Assembly: GCA_963784895.1 (NCBI GenBank)
Contig: CAWATM010000016.1
Location: forward strand, 186,001-250,000
Direction of reading: 5' to 3'
DNA length: 64,000 nt
Origin: Gaiellasilicea sp963784895
GTDB lineage: Bacteria > Actinomycetota > Thermoleophilia > Gaiellales > Gaiellaceae
Shown here: in pieces, positions 8,142 through 16,406 of the stretch
Layout: the number at the start of each line of letters is the position of its first letter
Position numbering within the stretch: the first letter of the stretch is position 1
Position numbers and translations under genes: made by a program
Notes under the pieces: generated by a model
The model's input: only the letters and a program-made list of their open reading frames with translations
Database searches by the model: none
What the model was told of the DNA's origin: nothing

Positions 8142-9215
8142 GTGCCACGCACGCGAGCACGGTCACTATGCGGCCCAGTGTTTCGTTCACTGGGCTTTCG
8201 CGTCGTTCTAGCCGGTGGGCTCGTGGTTCTTGGTTCGTTGTGCGAGCCGGCGGCGGCGCTTGCGCACGGGCTGAGCGTCGATGACGATCCGCAGCGGCCG
8301 CTGTTCCAGTACGTGGTTCTCGGTTTCGAGCACATGGCGATGGGCTGGGACCACTTGCTGTTCATCCTCGGGTGCGTGTTGCTCGCCCCTTCGGTCAAGG
8401 CAGCCGCCAAGCTCATCTCCCTGTTCGTCCTCGGCCACAGCATCACGCTGCTGATCGCGACGCTCGCTGGGTGGACGGTCAACGTGACCGCTGTCGACGT
8501 GATCATCGCGCTGAGCGTGGTCTTCGTCGGCGTTCTCGGCGTCTGGCGGCGCCCCGCCGACTGGCGGCTGGTCAGCGCGATCGTGTTCGGCTTCGGGCTT
8601 GTTCATGGTCTCGGCCTTTCGACGCGGCTGCAGGAAATCGCGCTGCCCGAGGACGGACTCGCGATCCGCATCATCCTCTTCAACATCGGTATTGAGCTCG
8701 GCCAACTCGCCGTGCTCGGGGTCGTCGTCGCCGTCTGGAAGCTGCTCTCAAAGCTCGTGCGGCAGCCCGCTGCGACCGAGAAAGTGACCTTTGGAGCGAT
8801 CGCTGCCGCAGGACTGATTGCCGCCGCGATCCTGCCCTTCCTGTCGACGTCGACCGACGCGGCCGTGGTCGAGAGCACCTGCGCCGAAACGGACTACGCG
8901 CCAACGGCGACCGGCGGCGGTAGCCACCCACCAAAGCGGTTCTTTCTCCCAACGGAGCCAGCCCCGACGAAGGAGATGAATCACGTCATCTTCGACGGTT
9001 GGGTCGTGATCACGTACAGATCGTCGCTCCCTGCAGCACGTCGGGACGCGCTCCAAGCGTGGGTTCAAGGTCGTGACCAGGCAGTCGTCGCCGCCGCCTC
9101 GACCGGGCAGAAAGAGGCAATCCGCGCCCGCACGGTCAGACGCTCCCTCAGCTGCTCAACAGTCGACCTCGAGTCCCTCGCGCGCTTCCGAGATGCGTGG
9201 TTCGACCGGAGCTAG
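8142..9215 (+). CDS. HupE/UreJ-type membrane protein with a DUF3105-like C-terminal domain
   Basis: In this 357-residue protein a signal or first membrane segment ends in ALAHG. Residues about 60-235 form the HupE/UreJ_2 domain with six or seven membrane segments and the family histidines (GFEHMAMGWDHLLFI, LGHSITLL, GLVHGLG). These are thought to bind nickel, cobalt or copper in transport. After a last hydrophobic segment (residues 224-240) the remaining 115 residues resemble DUF3105 (NHVIFDGWVVITYRS, ending FRDAWFDR) and would face outside. The fusion is unusual. Metal transport is inferred, and no hydrogenase or urease genes are nearby. Confidence 0.7.
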   Translation: MPRTRARSLCGPVFRSLGFRVVLAGGLVVLGSLCEPAAALAHGLSVDDDPQRPLFQYVVLGFEHMAMGWDHLLFILGCVLLAPSVKAAAKLISLFVLGHSITLLIATLAGWTVNVTAVDVIIALSVVFVGVLGVWRRPADWRLVSAIVFGFGLVHGLGLSTRLQEIALPEDGLAIRIILFNIGIELGQLAVLGVVVAVWKLLSKLVRQPAATEKVTFGAIAAAGLIAAAILPFLSTSTDAAVVESTCAETDYAPTATGGGSHPPKRFFLPTEPAPTKEMNHVIFDGWVVITYRSSLPAARRDALQAWVQGRDQAVVAAASTGQKEAIRARTVRRSLSCSTVDLESLARFRDAWFDRS

Positions 9216-9305
9216 AGCAAGCCGCGCACGCATTCGGGACCGTGTTGCGGCGCGAGTCGTTCAGCGGATGAGGCGACCGACTGCAGCTTGCCGCCTGCGA
9301 TCGCA

Positions 9306-9497
9306 TCACCGCGCGCCTCCAGCTCGAGGGCTTGCTCCCCAGCTTGGATTGAGCTGGTTGCCCGTGCCGCCGAGGGCGCGCTTGCCGGAGCCGTCCGCAT
9401 TCATCACGTAGACATGACCATCATGATCGCCCGAAGGACGATGATCGTGATGAGGAGTTCCGTCCCGGTCGGCAAGCCGAAGTCGACGTAACGAGTC
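9306..9497 (-). pseudogene. Remnant of a PD40/TolB-like beta-propeller protein
   Basis: One minus-strand frame of 63 codons without a start encodes a His-rich linker (TPHHDHRPSGDHDGHVY) running into VYVMNADGSGKRALGG and NQLNPSW. This is the signature of WD40-like (PD40) propeller blades, normally repeated in large secreted proteins. The frame is stopped on both sides and no other blade remains. It is best read as a gene fragment at the border of the accessory region. Confidence 0.45.
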
Positions 9498-9565
9498 TCA
9501 AATCTGGAAGCACGCAAAGCTGAAGGAGCAGCACAGCATTGGCGCCGCGGGTTGCTGCCGGCGTG

Positions 9566-9838
9566 ATGACGTGCTGGCGCTGTGGTGAGTTGATCGCACC
9601 GGACGAACCGTTTGACCTGGGCCACGTCGACGGTGACCCTTCGCGGTATGCGGGACCTGAGCACCAGCGCTGCTCGAGGGCGTCGGGTGCTGATTTGACG
9701 AACCGGCGGCGTCTACCGCCGGACGGGCCGCCGGAGGAAGCGATCGAGGATCCGAGCGGCGGCTGGTGGGGGCCGGTGTCCGAGCTGAAGGGCGGGCGGC
9801 CGTACCGGCCTCGCTGGTCACGGAACTGGTTAGCGTGA
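9566..9838 (+). CDS. Small zinc-ribbon/HNH-like protein, possibly truncated
   Basis: From the ATG at 9566 the 90-residue product begins CWRCGELI and continues DLGHVDGDPSRYAGPEHQRC, the arrangement of cysteines and histidines seen in small phage and actinobacterial HNH-like nuclease fragments. The C-terminal third is Pro/Trp-rich and unrelated. The frame is open further upstream (to 9539) without a convincing start. A complete ββα-metal active site cannot be shown, so nuclease activity is uncertain. Location at the edge of the accessory region fits a mobile origin. Confidence 0.5.
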   Translation: MTCWRCGELIAPDEPFDLGHVDGDPSRYAGPEHQRCSRASGADLTNRRRLPPDGPPEEAIEDPSGGWWGPVSELKGGRPYRPRWSRNWLA

Positions 9839-9944
9839 ACGGTCATGTACTTGTATTCGGCTGACGGCCTCCATACGCTCTGAGCCGATCCGGACGGCCG
9901 GTTTTCTTGAGAGACCGCCGGGCGCTACCGCAAGGAGGTACGCA

Positions 9945-10217
9945 ATGCGCAGGTTCGCGCTACTTGCCGCGGCACTAGTCGCTGCCGTCGGGGCACCGTC
10001 GGCCTTCGGGCACAACGCCGGTCACATCATCCTGCCGGACGGAAGCTGCCTCGAGGTCGGATCAAATAGGGATGCACCCGTCGTCGCCGAACCCGCTCCC
10101 GGAGACCTGGCGACTGGGCAGCTCGACTTGATCCCCGGCCCCGGCGACCAGTACGGGGCGCGCTTCGCCGCGGATCAGGGAAACACGCCGATCCTGCCGG
10201 GCAACTGCCCAGCCTGA
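9945..10217 (+). CDS. Small secreted protein, function unknown
   Basis: The ATG follows AAGGAGG at ideal spacing. The 90-residue product has a clear signal peptide (MRRFALLAAALVAAVG to FG-HNAG). The mature part of about 65 residues contains two cysteines (GSCLEVG and GNCPA) that could form one disulfide. No domain is recognised. The gene appears monocistronic. Confidence 0.65.
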   Translation: MRRFALLAAALVAAVGAPSAFGHNAGHIILPDGSCLEVGSNRDAPVVAEPAPGDLATGQLDLIPGPGDQYGARFAADQGNTPILPGNCPA

Positions 10218-10312
10218 GTGCCCAGGTACAGCAGCCGGGGAGGGCCGCGTGCCTTCCTCGGCTGGCGTAGGGTGAATGGCGCGACAACACGTCCCGACTG
10301 AGGAGGAGACAA

Positions 10313-10549
10313 ATGGTCCTGGCAACGGCGAAGATCGGGGAGTTCGACCGCTTCTGGAATACCTTCTCAACCAAGGGCGCCGAGAAGCGAAAGCAGCACG
10401 GCAGCAAGGGGGCGCACGTCTTTCGGGATCCAAATGAGAGCGACCGGGTTTGGGTGATCTTCGACTGGGACGAGGCGGGCTGGCAGAGCTTCACCTCGGA
10501 CCCGGAGGTCCCGGCGATCCGAATGGCCCAGCGGCATACAGCTTCCTGA
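10313..10549 (+). CDS. Small protein resembling the antibiotic-biosynthesis-monooxygenase (ABM) fold
   Basis: A strong ribosome site (GAGGAGGAGACAA) precedes the ATG. The 78-residue product has the spacing of dimeric alpha-beta-barrel proteins: an N-terminal strand, a helix with FDRFWNTFS, then GSKGAHVFRDPNES and VWVIFDWDE. These small proteins are often of unknown activity. The last ten residues look out of frame. The next frame continues AAYSFLTFDRNTGELLGATH, so a frameshift near 10520-10535 may have replaced the natural C-terminus. Confidence 0.55.
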   Translation: MVLATAKIGEFDRFWNTFSTKGAEKRKQHGSKGAHVFRDPNESDRVWVIFDWDEAGWQSFTSDPEVPAIRMAQRHTAS

Positions 10550-10854
10550 CGTTCGACCGCAACACCGGCGAGCTACTCGGAGCGACGCACATGATCCTGA
10601 GCCGACCTCTACCACGGGGCGGCCGCGCCCCCAACTGGCGGCCTCGACACTTCGATCCGTTGAACAGCGACGACCCCCGCCAGTCTACTGAAACGATAGC
10701 GCAGCGGGCCGCTGCTCCGCGGCCCGCTCACCGATTCTCTTCTTCGTCGCATGACCCCTCGCCGCACGCGGCGCAAACACGTAGCGTGGGCAACTTGCGG
10801 GAATGACGCCTGAGCTAGGCGGTTCCTCTCTAGGCGTCGTCCTGACGAAGGAAC
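10550..10854. other. Gene-poor stretch after the ABM-like gene
   Basis: Apart from the possible frameshifted continuation of the upstream gene (to about 10620) and the hairpin at 10703-10728, I see no convincing gene, RNA or promoter here. Confidence 0.4.
10703..10728 (+). terminator. Perfect 10-bp stem-loop
   Basis: AGCGGGCCGC pairs exactly with GCGGCCCGCT around a six-base loop. It lies 150 bases after the ABM-like gene and could stop transcription from either side, though it has no T-tract. Confidence 0.5.
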
Positions 10855-11094
10855 TCAGCCGCCTTTGGTGGACCTTGCGTAAACCCGGCTTCCTGAAAGA
10901 TCGGCAGGGACCGCCGGCAGGCCGAGCCCAGGCTTGCCACACACGACTCGGTTGGGGGCGGGCGGCGGTGTGAAGCACGTCCATCCGGCGCTCGTCAACC
11001 GAGCCGCAGTGACACCACCCTCTGCGGCGACGGGGGCGACGAGCACAAGGGCCGACGCGAGCACGGCAATCACGAACAACGGGAATCGAAACAA
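10855..11094 (-). CDS. Small secreted protein with a GWTC motif, possibly truncated
   Basis: The TTG start at 11094 is preceded by GGAGGA four bases away. The 79-residue product has a signal peptide (MFRFPLFVIAVLASALVLV, then PVAAEGG). A short mature part follows with RLTSAGWTCFTPP and VVCGKPGLG, a two-cysteine arrangement found in small secreted proteins of this bacterial group. Relatives as I remember them are longer, so the stop at 10855 may truncate it. Function unknown. Confidence 0.5.
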   Translation of the reverse strand: MFRFPLFVIAVLASALVLVAPVAAEGGVTAARLTSAGWTCFTPPPAPNRVVCGKPGLGLPAVPADLSGSRVYARSTKGG

Positions 11095-11483
11095 TGCGTC
11101 CTCCGATCGTTTGGTTTCGACCGAAGAGATAAGTTCTCAGCCGCTTGTTGCAACTGCAACGTATTCGGCTTTGTGTCGGGTGAGTCAAGCAAGCGGAGCA
11201 CCGCTTCGCGAGTCACGAGTGCGAGGGGAGTGGGCGCCGCGGGTAACCGCAGAACCCAAGCGGCGCTACCACTCCCCATGACGGAGCGTTCGTCACTCTG
11301 AGTCCGAGCGACCTCCTTCGTTCGGGCAGCTTTATCGCCCGTTTGGGGGGCGGGTCATAGGCTGCCGGCGAGCATCAGAGGCAGGACCTAGCGAGCCTGG
11401 GGCCGAGTCCCGCGCCCAGACGTGTGTGGGGGCCGCCGTAGCGACCCCCGAAGTCTTCACACGTCGTGGTTGAACTGTTCGAA
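11095..11483. other. 389 bases without a recognised gene
   Basis: No frame on either strand has a plausible start, ribosome site and protein-like composition. The right part is downstream of the gene at 11484-12027 and the left part is upstream of the TTG-started secreted protein. No tRNA or strong hairpin was seen. Confidence 0.4.
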
Positions 11484-12027
11484 CTAGCGAAGAACGATGT
11501 CGCTGACGGCGTAGTTTCCAGCAGTACCGTCGGCGATGATGAAGGGGATGGCACCCGGCGTGGTGATGAGCGTCGGGTTGGCTGCCGCGAAAGCGGCCCA
11601 GTTCGGGAATGACTGGCTGCCGTAGAACACCTTGCAGTCGGGGTTGTCCGTCGCGACGTACTGCTTCGCAGTACCTGGGCCCACCAAGGCGCCGCAGTTG
11701 GCGGCGTCGATGAACGCGTACCCGTCGCCCTTGACGGGCGTTGCCGGGTCATCGATGGGAAGGCTGAACCTGGGAGCACCGCCCTGCACGTCGCCAATCG
11801 ACGTGAATCCGAATGCGACCTGGCCGAGAGTCTTGCCGCCCTGGCTCTTGGAGTTGAGGTACACGCCGCCGTACTCGCCGTTCTGGATGACAATTTCGAC
11901 GCTATTGGCTCCGCTGACGGTGACCCCGGTTCCGAATGTCTGGAGCTTCTGCAGGCGCTGCACCGGCAAGGGACGCCAGGGCCAGCATCAGCGTTGAGAA
12001 CAGGGCAACAACAGAAACGATCTTCAC
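11484..12027 (-). pseudogene. Secreted protein of unknown function, frameshifted after the signal peptide
   Basis: The GTG at 12027 follows GGAGGCAAG and opens a signal peptide (VKIVSVVALFSTLMLALASL). Near 11945-11965 the reading frame must change to reach the body of about 155 residues, which begins TFGTGVTVSGANSVEIVIQN and ends GNYAVSDIVLR. The body is Gly/Asn-rich with two cysteines (ANCGALVG, NPDCKVF) and predicted beta strands. One indel separates the two parts, so this is either a broken gene or a sequence error. No domain is recognised. Confidence 0.6.
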
Positions 12028-12257
12028 TACTTGCCTCCTAAGGCTTAGATGGCAAGCAATCACTGTGATCGCCGTACCTCTGGAAGAATCGCCGTCCTCC
12101 ATCGCGCCCGCTAGGACCCAACCGGGTGTTTTCGTGGAGAAGCAGATGGCCCCGTAGCGTGCACCCGTACGCTGTTAGTCCCTAGGGATACCCCAGGGCG
12201 ATCAGTGGCTGTGATGCCCCGACGCGCTAGGGGTGAATCCAGAAGGCGAGACTCGGC

Positions 12258-12626
12258 CTAGGTCGTTCCGGTTAGTTGCATCAGGAAGGCGTCCAGTACC
12301 GCGTACGCGTTCTCCGGCGTCGCGCGGTCTGCTGTGACCACGACGGGGGCGCGTCGTGCATCCCGAATCAGCTTGAACTCCAACGCCCCGTCCTTGTAGC
12401 TCACTCGAACTTCCCACTCCCACGGGAACGGCTCATCGATGCGGTGGAAGATCAGGTAGTCGAACATGGACTTTTTCAGTGCGACCTTGCCCTCCAACTT
12501 GGGTTGCGCCTCTCGGAGCAATCTCAAGGCTGGGGCAGCCAGTGGGTACGAAGATGGTTCCCGAGCGAGGTACGTGTATTTCCAAGTGCCGTCGCTCACG
12601 ACCTCGGACGGTAGTCGGTTCGCCAA
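12258..12626 (-). CDS. Hypothetical protein (122 aa)
   Basis: The frame has protein-like composition: mixed alpha/beta, aromatic pairs (FPWEWEVRVSYKDG), and EFKLIRDARRAPVVVTADR. It has no signal peptide or membrane segment and no cysteine or metal motif. The start has no clear ribosome site. I do not recognise it. It lies in the accessory zone between two secreted proteins, on the same strand as most genes there. Confidence 0.45.
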   Translation of the reverse strand: MANRLPSEVVSDGTWKYTYLAREPSSYPLAAPALRLLREAQPKLEGKVALKKSMFDYLIFHRIDEPFPWEWEVRVSYKDGALEFKLIRDARRAPVVVTADRATPENAYAVLDAFLMQLTGTT

Positions 12627-12648
12627 TCCCTCTAGCCCGGTCGAGGGA

Positions 12649-12906
12649 TCACGGATCGTGCCCCGTCCGTTGCCGCCACTGGTGCTCGTTGAGGAGCACG
12701 GCGCGGAGCTGGGCGAGCCCGTCGGGTGGGTCTTCGAGCGTGGCGAGGATGATTGCGCGCGCGCCGATGGTGAGCGCGAGGAGCTTGACGTCGTCGTCGA
12801 GGGCTTGCTCGAGCCGGTCTGCCAACTCGTCGGCGCCGGCCGTCCTGACGGTGTCGGCGAGCTCCGCGACCGCGTCGACGAGCACTGGGACGCCGGCGAG
12901 CATCAT
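12649..12906 (-). CDS. Small helical protein (85 aa), repeated family in this window
   Basis: The product is mostly helical and acidic. Its core DVKLLALTIGARAIILATLE is followed by DPPDGLAQLRAVLL. A second, broken member of the same family lies at 16407-16577 (GVKLIALTLDEQALLLASLE, then DPPPEPSELLAV), so this is a real protein family. Its first eight codons (MMLAGVPV) lie in a 30-bp repeat that recurs exactly 900 bp to the right. Function unknown; members in and beside the integrative element suggest it travels with mobile DNA. Confidence 0.5.
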   Translation of the reverse strand: MMLAGVPVLVDAVAELADTVRTAGADELADRLEQALDDDVKLLALTIGARAIILATLEDPPDGLAQLRAVLLNEHQWRQRTGHDP

Positions 12907-12913
12907 GCGGCGA
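12884..12913. repeat. 30-bp direct repeat, copy 1
   Basis: ACTGGGACGCCGGCGAGCAT and the next ten bases recur at 13784-13813 with one mismatch, exactly 900 bp away. The repeat covers the start codon region of the 85-residue protein gene. Confidence 0.75.
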
Positions 12914-13038
12914 CCCTACGCGCAGTTCGCCACAACGGAGCCGTGGCCTATTCGAGGTTCGATCTGAATATCCGGTGCGAGAGATTTGGTCGGTGGCCCC
13001 ACCTCGAAGGCGGGGCCAGCCGACTCGCTCATGACGCT

Positions 13039-13443
13039 CTAGCCGTTTGCTGGCGTGAAGAACCCGGTGACGGTGCCCGACAGTGTGAACGTGCCCTCGG
13101 GGCTTGTGAACGTGTTCAGGGCGGCGGGGATGTTGCATGTGACTGTCCCCTTCGCCTGATTCTGCTTCGCAGCTGTGTCGGTCTCGCTCTCGGTCGTACC
13201 GCCGGTTGGCGTGAACGAGAACGTTAGGTTGAACGCGGTCGGGACGAACACGGCGGTGCTGCCGATTACGTGCGCGGGCGTGAACGCGCCGTTGCCGTTC
13301 ACCGACACCTGAACTTGCTGCGAACCGCACGTCGCAGTGACGACGAGGCTGCTCTTCGCATTCGTCGGATCCGCCGACGCGGTCTGTGCGAGAACGCCGA
13401 CCGCCACCGCGGCGAGCGCGACGATGATGCTACGTCTAAGCAT
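13039..13443 (-). CDS. Secreted beta-rich protein, function unknown
   Basis: The ATG at 13443 is preceded by GAGGAGAAGGTCA, a good ribosome site, and opens a signal peptide (MLRRSIIVALAAVAVGVLAQ, cleavage after TASA). The mature part of about 110 residues is Thr/Ser/Val-rich with two cysteines (ATCGSQQ, TVTCNIP), alternating strands and an FTLSGTVTGFF end, like an immunoglobulin-type exported domain. No family is assigned. Confidence 0.6.
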   Translation of the reverse strand: MLRRSIIVALAAVAVGVLAQTASADPTNAKSSLVVTATCGSQQVQVSVNGNGAFTPAHVIGSTAVFVPTAFNLTFSFTPTGGTTESETDTAAKQNQAKGTVTCNIPAALNTFTSPEGTFTLSGTVTGFFTPANG

Positions 13444-13557
13444 TGACCTTCTCCTCGTGGATTGGCTTCCGGGCCGCAAGAAAACCGGACACCTGAACCG
13501 ACCCTAGTGACCAGTGATAACCCAATCAAGGCCGGCGAGCCGTCGAGGCAGGCGCGA

Positions 13558-13806
13558 TTACAGGCGAACTGCGCCGGTGAGCTTCGCCAGCACTCTCCGC
13601 AGCGGGCGCCGATTGATGACCATGCGCTCGTCATGTGGCTGCTGGACCAGTCGCAGGTCGCTCTTGGGCATCATGCACGCGTACATCGGAGGGGGTTCGG
13701 TCTTCGGCATGCTCCGATCATGCGCCTCCTGGATCGCGACCACAAGGGTGGCGCTCTCCACGATCCGCGACGGCGTCGGCGTGACTGGGACGCCGGCGAG
13801 CATCAT
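13558..13806 (-). CDS. Doubtful small protein sharing its N-terminus with the 85-aa gene
   Basis: The frame starts MMLAGVPV inside repeat copy 2 and then diverges completely from the 85-residue protein. Composition is less protein-like than that of its neighbour. It may be a chimera created by recombination at the 30-bp repeat, or not a gene at all. Confidence 0.2.
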   Translation of the reverse strand: MMLAGVPVTPTPSRIVESATLVVAIQEAHDRSMPKTEPPPMYACMMPKSDLRLVQQPHDERMVINRRPLRRVLAKLTGAVRL

Positions 13807-13813
13807 CCGGCGA
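13784..13813. repeat. 30-bp direct repeat, copy 2
   Basis: It matches 12884-12913 with one mismatch and has the same orientation, at a spacing of 900 bp. Confidence 0.75.
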
Positions 13814-13958
13814 GGCTAGCGGCGGGGCGCCATGGCGCCCGAATGCGGCGAGCGGTCGTGCACGCACATGTGCACGCATCCCGTGCGCAACAGCGGCACG
13901 CCCGACACGCATGACCCACCCAACCATGCGGGTTTCCGTGGAGCGAAGCTAGAAAGGA

Positions 13959-13997
13959 AGGCCCGATACGGGATCGAACCCGTGCCGCAGCCGTGAG
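13959..13997 (-). repeat. Imperfect copy of the tRNA-Glu 3' half (candidate attachment site)
   Basis: Thirty-nine bases match the T-arm, acceptor 3' strand and part of the anticodon arm of the tRNA-Glu at 17274-17346, in the same orientation, with one inserted base, one deleted base and one substitution. The remainder of a tRNA is absent. The position downstream of the intact tRNA is what tRNA-targeting tyrosine integrases leave at the distal end of an inserted element. Confidence 0.7.
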
Positions 13998-14080
13998 TTA
14001 GTGGCGGTTGACCGTGGCTTCGCGCGGCGGCGATACTCCTCAGGATGGTTCGTAACGCCCACTGTGAGAGGCCGGAAGTG

Positions 14081-14407
14081 TCATCGTCCGTACGCCCGGC
14101 GATGTAGTCCCAAACCGGCTGACGATGCAGACTGCTGCTGAGACGCTACCGCCGCAGCCGGCGAGTAAGAGATCGGAGACGACGATGATGCGTTAGCTTG
14201 GTCATCACTCGTCGTAGTAGCGGTCAGGTAGTTCGCCTGCCTATCGTCTGCCGCCAAATCCAGGCCGCATGACCAAATAGGCAAGGCAGCAGTGCTCCTC
14301 GCGAACGCCATAGCCGGCCAGGCTACGTCGACGGCCATGCCGACAACGACAATGAGGAACACGATGGAAAGACCAGATACAAGTGCCCACAGCTTCGCCC
14401 GGAGCAC
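14081..14407 (-). CDS. Putative small membrane protein
   Basis: The GTG-started frame of 108 residues opens with MLRAKLWALVSGLSIVFLIV, a membrane segment or uncleaved signal. A polar Ser/Ala/Gln-rich tail follows, without cysteines of note. It lies just inside the element boundary and has no ribosome site. Composition after residue 45 is low-complexity and could be chance. Confidence 0.3.
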   Translation of the reverse strand: MLRAKLWALVSGLSIVFLIVVVGMAVDVAWPAMAFARSTAALPIWSCGLDLAADDRQANYLTATTTSDDQANASSSSPISYSPAAAVASQQQSASSAGLGLHRRAYGR

Positions 14408-14486
14408 GAGGGGTATGCATCGCTCGAACGAGGCGGCCGACGCCCCGTCCTAAAGGGTCATCTCGAACCGCCTCTCGCCCCGTTGT

Positions 14487-15530
14487 CACAGGCAGACTCG
14501 ACGCTGTGCGGAGCCACGCGGAGAGCGTGTCGGCGGCCCCCGCGAGCTCGTCGGGGAGCGCGTGCCCGTATCGGCGCAGCACGAGCGTCGGCGTCGGTGT
14601 GGCCGAGCAGTCGAGGCGACACTGTGCGACGGAGATACCGGCGGCGAGCGCCCAGGTCGCGTAGGCGTGGCGGGCGTCGTGCGGGTTCGGCAACGGCTGC
14701 GGCGATGCGCGCGCCTTGCGGCTCGCCGGAACGCGCGATAGGGCGCGATGGGCGTCCACTGGCCGCCGTCGGGGCGGAGAACACGGGCGAGCCGTCCGCG
14801 CGGCCTGCCGGTGGCGAGGCGGTGCTCTCGCATCGCGTCACTGCGTTGGCGGGGAGCGGCACGTCGCGGCGTGATGCTTTCGACTTCGGCGCCTGCCGTG
14901 GGTAGGTCGCCCGTCTCGTCCTTGGCGCGGTCGAGCTGAGGCGCGGACGCGGACGGTGCCCGCCTCGAGGTCGAGCCCGTGCGGGCCGTACTCGAGCGCG
15001 AGCAGCTCGCCGAGCCGGAGCCCGGACGCCGAACGCGAGCCGGGCGAACGGGCCGCCGAGGCTGCGCCTTAGCTTCACGTCGTCGAGCGTAGGCGGCGGC
15101 GATGATCGCGTTCCGCCTCCTCGGGGGTGAGCACCCGCGGCGGCTGCTCGCCCTCCGCGGTCGACGGGGACGCGCACGCGGTCGCACGGGTTCGCGTCGA
15201 GCTCGCCGTACCGCTGCCGCAGACGCGGAGCGCGACGCGGAGCGCGGTCAGCGCCTTGCGGGCGTGCTCCGCGGTGCGGTCGGCGGCGATCTCGTCGACG
15301 AGCCGTTGCACGTCGCCGGTGGTGAGCGCGGCGACGGGGACGGCGCCGACGCGGGGGAGCACGAGGTACGGACTGCCGAGTCGCAGCGGCCGCCTGCGGC
15401 GGTTGTAGAGGCGTCTGTGCGGGCCGTGACGGTCGAGCGGGCGCGCGTCGTTCGCCGGTGGCTGGTCGACGGGACCATACGGCTGGCGACGGCTCGGCCT
15501 GTCGAGCCGCGACGCCGCCACGTATTTTTG
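14487..15530 (-). pseudogene. Tyrosine recombinase/integrase, multiply frameshifted
   Basis: Pieces of one integrase can be followed through all three minus frames. From N to C they are: an SAM-like core-binding domain (VAALTTGDVQRLVDEIAADR, then EHARKALTALRVALRV and ELDANPCDRVRVPVDR), PPRVLTPEEAER, GPFARLAFGVRA (box I region), TPIAPYRAFRRAARRA, then HDARHAYATWALAAGISVAQ and LGHTDAD. The active-site LRRYGHALPDELAGAA carries the catalytic Tyr. At least six frame changes are needed, so the enzyme is inactive. It is the integrase that would have targeted tRNA-Glu. Confidence 0.8.
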
Positions 15531-15624
15531 GTGGCGCTCGGTTTGCAGTTGGCGGCGATGTAGAAACCGTCGACCTTCGGGCCGTGGACGAAGACGTCTC
15601 CGCCGGGTAGCACGGCGCTCTGCG

Positions 15625-16160
15625 TTGGGAAGAATCGTTTCGCTCGCTTTGTCGCGACGTTCTGGGACCGGATGGAGGTCTTTCGAGGCGTCCTCCGACC
15701 AGGTGGCGGACGGCAGCTTGCAGTGTCGGCACCTGCTCCGGCTTGCTCTCGAGTTCGGCGAGCGTGACGGTGCGGAGCGGCTGGCTGGCGATGAAGTCGG
15801 CGTGTGCCTGCTCGCGCTCCTGCTGCTGGCGTGCGCGTGCGGCTTCCTGCGCGTCGAGTTCGGCGACGGTGCCGGTGTTCTAGGGCGCGCTGGAAGAAAA
15901 CGAGGTCTGTGCTGGTGTTGTAGAAGCCAGCGACGTCCTTCCCGTCGTTGTCGAACGCGACGCCGGATGCGAAAACGACGTGGCGGACGGGCTTGAACAG
16001 TAGGCCGCTGCCGCGGTCGACGATGTAGCCGCCGCTCGTCTTGAGGTCGCCAGCCGGGTATTCGGGCCAGCGTTTGCGGGCGGCGTGGCGGCGCTCCTCG
16101 TGGCGCTGCCTGAAGCGTGGTCGTATGGGTCGTGGATAGTCGAGCTTACGATTCGTCTCC
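15625..16160 (-). pseudogene. Element-encoded protein of unknown function, frameshifted
   Basis: A clean protein-like segment reads RKRWPEYPAGDLKTSGGYIV, then FKPVRHVVFASGVAFDNDG and FYNTSTDLVFFQRALE. A frame change near 15880 leads into TGTVAELDAQEAARARQQQE and LAELESKPEQVPTLQAAVRH, a helical tail. It sits between the excisionase-like gene and the integrase, in the same frame as the former after its stop. No start codon is evident. I do not recognise the family; it is probably an accessory element protein. Confidence 0.5.
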
Positions 16161-16171
16161 TTCGTCGGGTG

Positions 16172-16363
16172 TCAGTGGCCGCACGAATGTCTCGCGGGGG
16201 CTGCCGGGTCGACTCGGTAGCGGCCTCCGACTTGGACGCCAGCTAGCCGTCCTTCGCTGAGCCAGCGGCGAACCGTCGTCGGCGTCACGCCGAGCCTTTC
16301 CGCCGCCTCAGTCGGGGTTGCCCAGCGAGGCGGCGGCGGCTTCCTGGAAGAAACGACCATCAC
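16172..16363 (-). CDS. Excisionase-like helix-turn-helix protein (HTH_17/MerR-like)
   Basis: The 63-residue frame contains ATPTEAAERLGVTPTTVRRW followed by LSEGRLAGVQVGGRYRVD. This is the helix-turn-helix plus wing of the excisionase (Xis)/HTH_17 family that directs integrase directionality or represses element genes. Start is ATG-ATG at 16363-16358. It is the only intact-looking gene of the integration module; the integrase next to it is broken. Confidence 0.75.
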   Translation of the reverse strand: MMVVSSRKPPPPRWATPTEAAERLGVTPTTVRRWLSEGRLAGVQVGGRYRVDPAAPARHSCGH

Positions 16364-16406
16364 GCGCGAAAGGTACGAGCCGAACGCGAATCGCGATGTA
16401 ACCGAT

